From: Actinobacteria bacterium IMCC26207
GTDB lineage: Bacteria > Actinomycetota > Acidimicrobiia > Acidimicrobiales > Microtrichaceae
DNA length: 64,000 nt
Assembly (NCBI GenBank): GCA_001025035.1
Contig: LCZK01000010.1
Span: 772,049 to 836,048, forward strand
Direction of reading: 5' to 3'
The notes beneath the pieces were generated by a model. The model searched no databases and was not told the origin of the DNA. It saw only the letters and a list, made by a program, of their open reading frames with translations. Shown here one piece after another: positions 7,632 to 16,045 of the stretch (the first letter of the stretch is position 1; the number at the start of each line of letters is the position of its first letter). The position numbers were made by a program, and so were the translations under genes.

Positions 7632-10505
7632 ATGCATGCGAGCTTCATCCCGGGAGACCCTGCTCGTATGGCGCGCTTGGCATTCTGGTCCCTAGAGACC
7701 CAGATCGATCTCAACGAGACTGCTGATCCAACTAGTGCTCATCTCACTAGTGCTCATCCAACTAGTGATGGGCCAACAACCAGTCCTGAAGATGCGGAAT
7801 CAGTTCGAGTCCTTCTACCATCCGATTCAGGGATCGTTGAACAACTCGTCCCTGCGCAGGTATTCGATGTGGCCACCGTTCTTGATCAACTCGTACGCCT
7901 TCACCTAGACGACCCAGCTGTTTCGCCCAGCCTTCAGGCTTGGGCGCTCGTAGCTCGCACGGCCCTAGAACTGATTGCAAAGGGTCGGATTCAGCCGGGA
8001 ATCTCAGAGAGTGGCCAGGACGCTTGGGCTATTGGGCCGTTAGATGAACGAGATCGCCAGGTGCGCGCAGCCCTAGCCGGCTGGATTCCCCCAACTGCGC
8101 ACTGTGTCGCTCTTGACAGTGCGACATCTTCTTTACGGGCCAACAGAGCTCCTAGCGAGCAGCCTGACGGCGAGGCGTCAACTCAGATCAGCCAACTGCG
8201 AATGATGACAGCGGAAGAGGCAGTGACAGGCATGTACGCAGCGATTGCAGATTCGCTCCCTAGAACAGCCGCTGCTGGCACAGTTTCTCGGCAGCGCGCC
8301 TGGCACAGTCGGGCATCGGTTGACGTATCAAGTCTGCGGCCATACCTAGTGGGGTCTGATGCTGCTGAGCGCACGATTGTGGGCCTGCGACTCAGCCTTC
8401 CCACCGAGGAAGAGGCTCCATTCACCATCAGACTGCAGGTGCGTTCGGCCGTCGACCCTTCTCAAGTGGCCGATGCCGCAGACCTATGGGCGGGAACTGC
8501 GATTGGGTTCGATGAACATGCAGAGTCAGATCTGTTGTTGGCATTGCGGCGAGGTGCACGTCTGTTTCCGCCGCTCGCAGAGCTTCTCAATCAGGCGCAA
8601 CCCGTTGGTCTTGAAGTGGACGACGCACAGGGAATGGCGCTGTTTGGATCCTTAGCTACTGACCTCGGCGGGGCCGGAATCGAGGTGCTTATTCCGAGTG
8701 CAATGACCTCCAAGTTGAGGGCCACTGCCCATGCAGAGCCGCCTCCGGGGACTGGCGACCAGCCGCCAACCTTTGATTTAGCAACCGTTTGTGAACTCAC
8801 TTGGAAGGCAACTCTTGACGGCGAGCCAGTCTCTGAAGAGGAACTCTCGGCCCTAGCAGCTAGCCGGCGGCCGCTCGTGCGACTTCGAGGTTCTTGGGTG
8901 GTAGTCGACCCCTCGGTTGTGGCAAAGCTCGGCCGGAGGGACAAGCTGTCGGCTACTGACACGCTGGCCGCCGCTCTTGGCGGAACTGTCACCATCGAGG
9001 ATGAACCCGTAGAGATTACGGTTGGCGGTGCGGCAGCCGAGTTTGCCGACCGCTTAAGGTCAGCCTCTAGGCCGCACGAATTGCCAGAACCAGAGGGATT
9101 AGTCGCAACCCTGCGCCCCTATCAGCGACGCGGGGTTGCCTGGCTAAGCGAGATGGTCAAAATCGGCCTCGGCGGAGTGCTTGCCGACGACATGGGCCTG
9201 GGCAAGACCATCCAACTTATTGCTCTGCATCTGCATCGCCTTGAGCAGGCAACGGGCCCGACCTTGGTGGTTTGTCCCGCATCTCTCGTCGGAAACTGGC
9301 AGCGTGAGGTAGCCCGATTCGCTCCCTCGCTGAAAGTACACCGGTATCACGGCTCACAGCGCTCGATCAAAGATGTCGGTCGCGGCGACATTGTGCTCAC
9401 CACGTACGGGATTCTTCGACGAGATTGCGACCAACTCGCTCAGCAACATTGGGGAATTCTGGTCGCAGACGAGGCCCAGCAGGTCAAGAACCCCTACTCC
9501 TCAACGGCGAAGGCGCTGCGGCGGATCCCCGCTGATGCCCGTATTGCTATGACTGGAACCCCAGTCGAGAACCGCATGACAGAACTCTGGGCGCTGCTGG
9601 ATTGGACAACCCCCGGCCTGCTTGGCTCACTCGAGACATTTCGTCGCACGATCGCGATTCCCGTGGAGCGTGATCGAGACGAGCTCACAACTGAGCGTTT
9701 TGCCCGGCTGCTCTCGCCATTTCTTTTGCGTCGCAGGAAGGAGGACCCGGAGATTGCGCCGGAGCTTCCTCCCAAGACCGAAACCGACCATCCAGTTACT
9801 CTCAGCAGCGAACAAGCCGGTTTGTACCGCGCTGTTGTTGAAGAGATCTTGGAGTCAATTGAGCGCGCCGAGGGAATGGCCCGACGAGGTCTTGTGCTGA
9901 AACTGCTCACCGCACTGAAACAAATCTGCAATCACCCGGCGCAGTACCTGCGTCAGCCGGGACCGCTCTTAGGCCGATCTGGCAAGCTCGAGTTGTTTGA
10001 AGAACTCGTCTCGGCAATTACTGATGCCGGTGATTCCACCTTGGTGTTTACCCAATACGTAGTCATGGGCCAACTCCTCATGACACGACTTGCAGAAATG
10101 GGAATACCGGCTCAGTTCCTTCAGGGCTCGCTCTCCTTGCGCGCCAGATCAGAGATGGTAGATAAGTTCCAAGCTGGCGAGTTCCCGGTGTTTATTATCT
10201 CGCTGAAAGCCGGCGGAATAGGCCTGAACCTGACCCGAGCAACCCACGTGGTGCACTACGACCGCTGGTGGAACCCAGCTGTAGAGAATCAGGCCTCGGA
10301 TCGTGCCTGGCGAATCGGCCAAGACCGGCCAGTTCAGATTCATCGCCTGATTTCTGATGGCACGATCGAGGACAGAATTGCCACTGTTCTGAGCCAGAAA
10401 CAAGCACTTGCCGAGGCTGTGGTGAGCGGCGGGGAAGCCTGGTTGACCGAACTGAGCACGGCCGAACTCGGAGACCTTGTGCGCCTCGGAGGAGAGGATT
10501 CCTAG
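7632..10505 (+). CDS. SNF2-family DEAD/DEAH-like helicase
   Basis: 957 residues from ATG 7632; the frame is open back to 7557, but that would leave 12 bp to divergent thrS, and MHASFIPGDPARMARLAFW looks like the true start. The N-terminal half is the actinobacterial SNF2-associated domain. The motor follows: ADDMGLGKT (Walker A), VADEAQQVKNP (motif II, DEAQ rather than DEAH), TGTPVENR (motif III), then the C-terminal lobe with SLKAGGIGLNLTRATHVV, DRWWNP and QASDRAWRIGQ. Such proteins translocate on double-stranded DNA and probably act in repair or chromosome maintenance; the exact role is not known. It shares 1 bp with the SWIM gene downstream, a pairing common in actinobacteria. A 3 x 15-bp repeat lies near the N-terminus. 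Confidence 0.9.
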   Translation: MHASFIPGDPARMARLAFWSLETQIDLNETADPTSAHLTSAHPTSDGPTTSPEDAESVRVLLPSDSGIVEQLVPAQVFDVATVLDQLVRLHLDDPAVSPSLQAWALVARTALELIAKGRIQPGISESGQDAWAIGPLDERDRQVRAALAGWIPPTAHCVALDSATSSLRANRAPSEQPDGEASTQISQLRMMTAEEAVTGMYAAIADSLPRTAAAGTVSRQRAWHSRASVDVSSLRPYLVGSDAAERTIVGLRLSLPTEEEAPFTIRLQVRSAVDPSQVADAADLWAGTAIGFDEHAESDLLLALRRGARLFPPLAELLNQAQPVGLEVDDAQGMALFGSLATDLGGAGIEVLIPSAMTSKLRATAHAEPPPGTGDQPPTFDLATVCELTWKATLDGEPVSEEELSALAASRRPLVRLRGSWVVVDPSVVAKLGRRDKLSATDTLAAALGGTVTIEDEPVEITVGGAAAEFADRLRSASRPHELPEPEGLVATLRPYQRRGVAWLSEMVKIGLGGVLADDMGLGKTIQLIALHLHRLEQATGPTLVVCPASLVGNWQREVARFAPSLKVHRYHGSQRSIKDVGRGDIVLTTYGILRRDCDQLAQQHWGILVADEAQQVKNPYSSTAKALRRIPADARIAMTGTPVENRMTELWALLDWTTPGLLGSLETFRRTIAIPVERDRDELTTERFARLLSPFLLRRRKEDPEIAPELPPKTETDHPVTLSSEQAGLYRAVVEEILESIERAEGMARRGLVLKLLTALKQICNHPAQYLRQPGPLLGRSGKLELFEELVSAITDAGDSTLVFTQYVVMGQLLMTRLAEMGIPAQFLQGSLSLRARSEMVDKFQAGEFPVFIISLKAGGIGLNLTRATHVVHYDRWWNPAVENQASDRAWRIGQDRPVQIHRLISDGTIEDRIATVLSQKQALAEAVVSGGEAWLTELSTAELGDLVRLGGEDS
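7728..7772. repeat. 15-bp tandem repeat, 3 copies, in the helicase N-terminus
   Basis: Units at 7728-7742, 7743-7757 and 7758-7772 share the core ACTAGTG and encode Pro-Thr-Ser-Ala-His-like repeats. Two are nearly perfect and the third has diverged at its end. Confidence 0.8.
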
Positions 10506-11734
10506 TGAACCCAACCGAGGAGTTAGGACGCAGATTTTGGGGACGAGCTTGGATTAGTTCGCTTGAAGCCCGAGGCAACGGCAACGAGACCCGATTGCAG
10601 CGCGGCCGGTCCGATGCACGACGTGGTGCCGTCCACGAACTCACCCTGAACTCGGGCCATATTGCCGCCCGAGTTGTAGGAGCCCATGGCGAGATCTTTG
10701 CGCTCGATATTGCTGTTCGACCGCTGGCACAATCGGAGTGGGAACAAGTTGCAGATGCCGTGGCAGGCAAAGCTGTGCACCTAGCTGCCCTACTTGATGG
10801 CGAACTGCATGCGGGGGTCGTGGACGATGCGCTCGCCGTTGAAGTTCAGCTACTTCCCCAGATGTCAGAGCTTCGCCCCGACTGCACCTGCGATGAATGG
10901 AACGAGCCATGCAGGCATGCCGCCGCAGCGTGTTTTGTGGTGGCTGAAGAAGTGGACCGCGACCCATTCGCACTTTTCTTGCTGCGCGGCATGGCCCGTG
11001 AGGAGTTCATCTCGCTAGTGCGAACTAGGCGGGCGGCGGCTGCTGGCACAGTGATTGCGCCCCAGCGCCAGGAGGCACCCGCTGGGGTACTCGCCCAGGA
11101 CGCGTGGCGGGGCCACCAACTGAATGACCCGCTGCTCGCTCCCCCAGAGATTGTCCATACGCGGCGGCTCACGCATGCCTCGCACGGACCGGGCCGATAC
11201 TCACCCTGGGATGCACAGATTCCGGCCCAACATAAGGTCAGTACCGAGCGAGTAGACGCGCTTGCTCTGGACGCAGTCGAACGAGCCTGGTCAATGATTG
11301 TGGATGCCCAGCCATCTGGCCTCGACAGCAGCGCAACAGCCGATCTTGCTCGACGAGCTACTTTGGCCGGGTCAGTCCTAGCCATTGCTGAACTCGCGGA
11401 CTATGCGGGCGTGACACCTCAACGCCTAACGGCTTGGGCTCGAGCTTGGGATATGGCTGGCGATGACGGCGTTGCCGTGATTGCCGATTCCGATTCTTGG
11501 TCCACAGACCAGCAACTGTTAGCCGAAGGAAGGCAACGCCTAGTCGAGATGGGCCACTCCCAAAGGTCAATCGCGTTGAACTATCACAGCCTTCGAATGA
11601 GTGAAGGCCTGCTCCTTGTTATCGGCCCGGATCAGAGGTGGTATCGACTTGCTGGTTCGGGGTTACGCCAAGACATGCGCTTAGAAGAGCCACCATCTGA
11701 AGACATTCGAGACCTGATTGAGGAACCAACATGA
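10505..11734 (+). CDS. SWIM zinc-finger protein, partner of the SNF2 helicase
   Basis: 409 residues from a GTG that overlaps the helicase stop codon by one base (TAGTG), so translation is coupled. The SWIM signature C-x-C-x(n)-C-x-H is seen as CTCDEWNEPCRH at about residue 124. N-terminal GRRFWGRAWISSLE is the usual opening of these proteins. SWIM domains bind DNA or protein, and in actinobacteria this family sits beside SNF2 helicases. The C-terminal 150 residues show no known motif. Role: probable accessory factor of the helicase (inference from coupling). Confidence 0.85.
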   Translation: MNPTEELGRRFWGRAWISSLEARGNGNETRLQRGRSDARRGAVHELTLNSGHIAARVVGAHGEIFALDIAVRPLAQSEWEQVADAVAGKAVHLAALLDGELHAGVVDDALAVEVQLLPQMSELRPDCTCDEWNEPCRHAAAACFVVAEEVDRDPFALFLLRGMAREEFISLVRTRRAAAAGTVIAPQRQEAPAGVLAQDAWRGHQLNDPLLAPPEIVHTRRLTHASHGPGRYSPWDAQIPAQHKVSTERVDALALDAVERAWSMIVDAQPSGLDSSATADLARRATLAGSVLAIAELADYAGVTPQRLTAWARAWDMAGDDGVAVIADSDSWSTDQQLLAEGRQRLVEMGHSQRSIALNYHSLRMSEGLLLVIGPDQRWYRLAGSGLRQDMRLEEPPSEDIRDLIEEPT

Positions 11735-11783
11735 TCTTCCTCGAATCTACCCCTGCGGCCTGAGCAGCTGATGCTTGAGAGTT

Positions 11784-11817
11784 CTAGGCCGTTGAGACTG
11801 CTAGGCCGTTGAGAGTT
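11784..11817. repeat. 17-bp tandem duplication at the plsC stop codon
   Basis: CTAGGCCGTTGAGACTG (11784-11800) is followed by a copy differing at the end (11801-11817). The second copy contains the plsC stop codon in reverse, so the duplication repeats the 3' end of the gene. Confidence 0.75.
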
Positions 11818-12724
11818 CTAGCTCAAAGGGCAGATCAAGCTTGCGAGTCTTGATTGCAGCAGCCGAGGACCTGCGATCAACCCCATCGGCCTCGACCATG
11901 ATTGTTACGGGTCGCTCAGAAGCCGCCGAGGCAACAACCACGGTTGGCCTGTGAGTAGCAGTGGCCGACTCTTTGGTCTTGCGGCGAACTGGCAAGTCCA
12001 CCACTTCGGCTAGACGCTCTGAAGACACAACCTCGGCCTGGGTTCCCGCTTCTGCCACAGGCTTTGTGGCATAAGTATTGACGTACTGCTGACCAGATAG
12101 ATTGCGAATCTCGAACATCACCTCGTCTGTAATTTGCCGCAGAACAAGACGGTCATTCGCCCGATCAAGATAGCGTTCTACCGAGATTGGTTTGCCAAAG
12201 CGCAGATGCACACGGCGAAAGAATTTCGGCAGCCGAGCATCTGCAGGTTGAACAAGGTCACTACCCACGATACCCACGGGCACGATCGGGGAATTTGTAT
12301 TGAGCGCCAAACGCGCAATGCCGGTATGGCCCTTATGTAGGTGACCATCTCGGGCTCTCGTTCCCTCGGGGTAAATACCAAAGAGCTCACCCGAAGTCAG
12401 GACTCGAGCGGCGGCATCAAGAGCACGCTGCGCAGCGTCTCCACCTGAACGATCAATTGGAATCATGCCGATAGCTGGAAACAGGTACTTCGTTTTCCAG
12501 TCATCCATGTACTCGGCTTTGCCCACATAGGTCATGCGGCGACCCAAGCAGAGCGGCACAAAGAAGGAGTCAAGTACCGAGATGTGATTCGGGGCAATGA
12601 TCGCAGCACCGTTGGTTGGCACGTTCTCCAAACCCTCGGTGGTGACGTTCCACAAGTACCGGAACGGTGGGGTCAACAAAAGACGGGCAGCCACTTGCAT
12701 TTTGCCGGCGTCTCTGTGGTCCAT
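11801..12724 (-). CDS. plsC: 1-acyl-sn-glycerol-3-phosphate acyltransferase family protein
   Basis: 307 residues. The PlsC core covers residues 20-210: NHISVLD (catalytic NHx4D motif), the IPIDRSGGDA block, YPEGTRARDG (glycerophosphate binding) and IVPVGIVGS. It probably acylates lysophosphatidate in phospholipid synthesis. The C-terminal 90 residues are a basic, Ala/Val/Thr-rich tail without a known domain. GAGAGG lies 5 nt before the ATG. It is 72 bp downstream of mshC on the same strand and may be read from the same transcript. Confidence 0.87.
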   Translation of the reverse strand: MDHRDAGKMQVAARLLLTPPFRYLWNVTTEGLENVPTNGAAIIAPNHISVLDSFFVPLCLGRRMTYVGKAEYMDDWKTKYLFPAIGMIPIDRSGGDAAQRALDAAARVLTSGELFGIYPEGTRARDGHLHKGHTGIARLALNTNSPIVPVGIVGSDLVQPADARLPKFFRRVHLRFGKPISVERYLDRANDRLVLRQITDEVMFEIRNLSGQQYVNTYATKPVAEAGTQAEVVSSERLAEVVDLPVRRKTKESATATHRPTVVVASAASERPVTIMVEADGVDRRSSAAAIKTRKLDLPFELELSTA

Positions 12725-12796
12725 TACTACCTCTCGTCAAGCCCTTTACGAATCCTATATCGCGCCCCCCGTCAGAGGCGCCTGAGTTGACAGAAT

Positions 12797-13993
12797 TCAC
12801 ACAGGGTCGCCTGTGAGCAACACAGGACGAGTCAAGTCGACTCCAAGCAATTGGGCAGCCTGTTGGACATCTTCTCCGGCTGCAGCTGCTACATCAATGG
12901 CAAGGAGCGCCGCCGGCGTGTCTAGATCAGCATCTAGGGCAGTGCGGACTTGATCGAGGGCCGGGGGCGCTGGGTTAGCCGGCACAGAATTAGCCGGCAC
13001 AGAATTAGCCGCTGACGCAGAACTCGCTGCAACCCAAGCCAACAGGCGCGTGGTGGCTTGAGACATGAGCGAGTCATGCCATTCCCAACTGCTGCGGTAG
13101 TGATGACTTAAACAGGCGAGCCGTATAGCCCGAGGGTCCCAAGTGAGCGAGAGGTCCGAAACGAACACTAGGTTGCCGAGAGACTTTGACATCTTCTCGC
13201 CGTCCATACGAACCATTGCCTGATGCATCCAGTGGCGTACAAGCGGTTCACCTGTTGCTGCTTCTGATTGTGCTGCTTCACATTCGTGATGGGGAAAGAT
13301 CAGGTCCGATCCCCCGCCGTGCAAGTCGATCGAGGTACCCAACTCGCGAAGGCACAGCGCAGAACACTCAATATGCCAACCGGGTCGACCAGGACCCCAG
13401 AGGGAATCCCATGCAGGTTCATCCGGCTGGCTCGGTTGCCAGAGCACAAAGTCAAGTGGATCGCGCTTATGCGGGTCATCGGGGTTGCCGCCGCGCTCCT
13501 TTGCCAACAGGAGCATCTCGTCACGGTTCAAATGACTGATCTGGCCAAATTTAGGGAATTTGGAGACCTCGAAGTACACCGCGCCGCCCGCCTGATAGGC
13601 AAAGCCTTGGTCAAGCACCATGCCGATGAAGCCCCGTATGTCAGCTATTGCAGAGGTTGCTCGCGGCTCAGACCACGCAGGCAGCATCTCGAGTCGCTCC
13701 ATGTCTGCATCGAAGCGAGCAAGCTCCGAAGCAGCAAGATCTAGGTAGTGCACGCCCAACTCTTTTGCTTTCGGCAAAATGCTGTCATCAACATCGGTGA
13801 TGTTTCGTACGCATCGGGTTTCGTGGCCAAGATCTCGCAGTCTGCGTTGCAAGACGTCATAGGTCAGGTAGGTCGCAGCATGCCCAAGATGAGTGGAGTC
13901 ATAGGGCGTAATTCCGCATGTGTACATCGTAACGATGTGATCGGGGGGATCGAAGGGAACGATTTGTTGGCGGGCAGTGTCGTACAAGAGCAC
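12797..13993 (-). CDS. mshC: L-cysteine:1D-myo-inositol 2-amino-2-deoxy-alpha-D-glucopyranoside ligase
   Basis: 398 residues, CysRS-like class I fold. MshC joins cysteine to GlcN-Ins in mycothiol synthesis using ATP. The MshC form of the zinc/HIGH region, TMYTCGITPYDSTHLGHA (C26; HLGH at 35-38), separates it from true CysRS, which has CGPTVYD. KMSKS is present in GEKMSKSLGN, with the zinc-region residues WHIECSALC and PHHECE. The protein lacks the long C-terminal domain of CysRS, as expected for MshC. The GTG start has no ribosome binding site but has TAACCT 6 nt upstream. A 15-bp repeat in the C-terminal linker encodes NSVPA repeats. Confidence 0.88.
   Translation of the reverse strand: MLLYDTARQQIVPFDPPDHIVTMYTCGITPYDSTHLGHAATYLTYDVLQRRLRDLGHETRCVRNITDVDDSILPKAKELGVHYLDLAASELARFDADMERLEMLPAWSEPRATSAIADIRGFIGMVLDQGFAYQAGGAVYFEVSKFPKFGQISHLNRDEMLLLAKERGGNPDDPHKRDPLDFVLWQPSQPDEPAWDSLWGPGRPGWHIECSALCLRELGTSIDLHGGGSDLIFPHHECEAAQSEAATGEPLVRHWMHQAMVRMDGEKMSKSLGNLVFVSDLSLTWDPRAIRLACLSHHYRSSWEWHDSLMSQATTRLLAWVAASSASAANSVPANSVPANPAPPALDQVRTALDADLDTPAALLAIDVAAAAGEDVQQAAQLLGVDLTRPVLLTGDPV
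12975..13010. repeat. 15-bp tandem repeat, 2.4 copies, in mshC
   Basis: Two perfect TTAGCCGGCACAGAA units (12975-13004) and a partial third encode Asn-Ser-Val-Pro-Ala repeats in a non-conserved linker. Confidence 0.85.
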
Positions 13994-13999
13994 GGCATG

Positions 14000-14005
14000 A
14001 GGTTA
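14000..14005 (-). promoter_or_regulatory. Candidate -10 (TAACCT) of leaderless mshC
   Basis: TAACCT ends 6 nt before the GTG start at 13993; no ribosome binding site is present. Confidence 0.4.
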
Positions 14006-14070
14006 CAAGGCTCAGAGGAAGCCGAATAGTCGTCTCGGCCACATGCAAAATGCGCTGCGCTTCAGTATGT

Positions 14071-14110
14071 GAATCAGGCGGCTCGGGAATCAGGCGGCTC
14101 AGGAATCAAG
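14071..14110. repeat. 16-bp tandem duplication at the end of the PIG-L gene
   Basis: GAATCAGGCGGCTCGG at 14071-14086 is repeated with one change at 14087-14102, followed by a partial third copy that runs into the stop codon region of the deacetylase gene. Confidence 0.8.
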
Positions 14111-14918
14111 TACCGAACCAGTCGGGACGCGTGCCCACTGGGAACCACACGCGTTCGACTGCCCCATTGGCTCTGTCTAGGTCCATTGCCTCTCGAAAGA
14201 ACGGTTTCATCTGGCTGGGATAGCAGAGCCGAGCTGCAGCTTGAGTCGAAGCCTGAACCTTGGGAGAAACATCAACAGCTTCTAATTCAACTCCGAGCGA
14301 TGCCAACTGCGCTGAAATTTGCGCCGTTGACAAGTAGGTCACATACGGGCGGTCTTCATAAAAACCGATCGGCGTGTTTATCTGGCCAACAAGCCCTGCG
14401 GCTGCCTGGGCAACTAGACGATGATCGATGTGGCCGCCAAGCCCAGCAGCCACGAGCAACAGCGCCGGTGGCGGCCGATTCGGTCGCTGAGCCACTGAGG
14501 CCACTGCACGAAGCCAGCCTGCAATCTCTGGAATCAGAATCTCTGCGGTCAAGTCTTTGGCCGGATCCAACATCTCTGGCCCAAACGCTGCGCCGTTTCG
14601 CAACAGAGCCTCGGGCCACTGCGCCGCCGACCAGTCGAAGCCAAACATCATCGAGGCTGCTACCTCTTCGGCCCTTCGCCACAAGCTAATAGGCGCGGCG
14701 CGCTCGGCTGCAGGCGACACCCACTCAGTCCATGTACTCCGACCGAACACCACTCGTTCACGGACTTGGCAAGACGCCAAGGCGCCATTGCGCAGACTCT
14801 GCCCGAGCGAGAGCGGCAGGTCATCGAAATGTGGAGAGATCACCGTAACGCAAGGCGTGGATTGCCGATACTGCGAAGAGAACCGCTGAAGCATTCGATG
14901 GTGTGCAGAGGTAGTCAC
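14106..14918 (-). CDS. PIG-L/LmbE family deacetylase
   Basis: 270 residues. The family removes acetyl groups from N-acetylglucosamine-type sugars with a zinc ion. The first motif is SPHFDDLPLSLG (H30, D32, D33; usually PHPDDE or PHLDD), and the second is GGHIDHRLV (H163, D165, H166), so metal ligands look intact. Its place directly before mshC raises the possibility of MshB-like GlcNAc-Ins deacetylation in mycothiol synthesis, but the SPHxDD form is also common in deacetylases of natural product and cell-wall sugars, so the substrate is left open. GTG start overlaps the upstream CBS protein stop by 4 bp (GTGA). Confidence 0.8.
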   Translation of the reverse strand: MTTSAHHRMLQRFSSQYRQSTPCVTVISPHFDDLPLSLGQSLRNGALASCQVRERVVFGRSTWTEWVSPAAERAAPISLWRRAEEVAASMMFGFDWSAAQWPEALLRNGAAFGPEMLDPAKDLTAEILIPEIAGWLRAVASVAQRPNRPPPALLLVAAGLGGHIDHRLVAQAAAGLVGQINTPIGFYEDRPYVTYLSTAQISAQLASLGVELEAVDVSPKVQASTQAAARLCYPSQMKPFFREAMDLDRANGAVERVWFPVGTRPDWFGT

Positions 14919-16045
14919 TGCTCGGCATCTCCTGAGGTTCGCCCTTCCTCTCGACGGTAGGCCTCGCCTTCGCTATCTGCTTCTCGTAGGCCTCGTTGTA
15001 CCCGCGGGCCACCATCGGACTCATCGCTAATCTCACCGACGATCGCTTCGAGAATATCTTCGAGTGTCACCAGACCGAGTAGCTGCCCGTGATCCATCAC
15101 CACTGCAACGTGTCGGCGGGTCCGCCGCATTTTCTGCATCAGGTCCTCTAGGCGGTCATCTGACTTGACGCTCAGGGCCACGCGAACGATGCCCGGAGGA
15201 AGCAATCCGCTTCGCATATCTGACGGGACTGCAATCAGGTCTTTGGCATGCAAGAACCCGGTCACTTGGTCGGGAGCGGCGCCGAGGACGAGCACTCGCG
15301 AGTGGCCAGACTGATGCACGAGTTCCTCTGCTTGAGCCACCGTTGCAGTATTTGGCACCGTAACGAGGTGCTGACGAGGCGCCATCACCTCTGAGACTTG
15401 AATCTGCAAGAAGCCCAGCGCACCTACGAGCAGTTCGTGTTCGGTGAGTTGCAGTTCACCACCTGCGCGTGACTCGGCCACCATTACTGCTAGCTCGGGT
15501 GCAGTATGAGCCTGCGCTAACTCATCGGCGGGTTCCACACCCACTAGTCGAGTACCGATTCTTGCCAGCCAATACAACCCCGCCACTGCTGGGCGCACGA
15601 ACGCAACCACGAGTCGATGAACCGGAGCGAGGGCAATGGCCACAGCCTCGGGAGCGGACAGAGCAAGAGACTTTGGAACCATCTCGCCAATCACCATATG
15701 AACTAACGCAATGATGATGAGCCCAATAGCAAGCCCCAGAGCATTCGAGACGCTCTCTGGCAGAGCAGTCAGCCCAAACAGACTCTCGAAGGCCGATCCC
15801 ACCACCGGTTCAATCAACCAACCAAGCAGCAACGAGACAACCGAGATACCAAGTTGGCTTGCTGCTAGCTGCACATTCAGATTACGCATGCCGTCTAAGG
15901 CCCGACGAGCCCCTAAGGAGCCTGCCTCGGCGCGCTCCTCTATGAGTCCACGACGCGCTGCCATCAAAGAGAATTCCACGGCCACAAAGAACCCGTTCGC
16001 AAGTATCAGAACGATTCCAAACAGCAAGATCAGCAGCGGACTCAT
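14915..16045 (-). CDS. CNNM/CBS-domain membrane protein (HlyC/CorC family)
   Basis: 376 residues. The CNNM (DUF21) transmembrane domain occupies residues 1-180 (FFVAVEFSLMAARRGLIEERA; MVIGEMVPKSLALSAPE), followed by a CBS pair (about 200-345; LLGLVTLEDILEAIVGEI). It lacks the C-terminal CorC/HlyC transporter-associated domain seen in its neighbour, ending soon after the CBS pair in a charged tail. The family is linked to Mg2+/Co2+ transport or membrane metal homeostasis. It overlaps the longer paralogue upstream by 4 bp, so they probably form a hetero-pair. Confidence 0.88.
   Translation of the reverse strand: MSPLLILLFGIVLILANGFFVAVEFSLMAARRGLIEERAEAGSLGARRALDGMRNLNVQLAASQLGISVVSLLLGWLIEPVVGSAFESLFGLTALPESVSNALGLAIGLIIIALVHMVIGEMVPKSLALSAPEAVAIALAPVHRLVVAFVRPAVAGLYWLARIGTRLVGVEPADELAQAHTAPELAVMVAESRAGGELQLTEHELLVGALGFLQIQVSEVMAPRQHLVTVPNTATVAQAEELVHQSGHSRVLVLGAAPDQVTGFLHAKDLIAVPSDMRSGLLPPGIVRVALSVKSDDRLEDLMQKMRRTRRHVAVVMDHGQLLGLVTLEDILEAIVGEISDESDGGPRVQRGLREADSEGEAYRREEGRTSGDAEQ

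Noticed and set aside
12797..13993. Cysteinyl-tRNA synthetase (cysS)
   Set aside because: The GITPYDSTHLGHA form and the short C-terminus are those of MshC rather than CysRS.
14069..14689. Plus-strand frame opposite the PIG-L gene
   Set aside because: Shadow frame; the minus-strand protein has intact zinc motifs.
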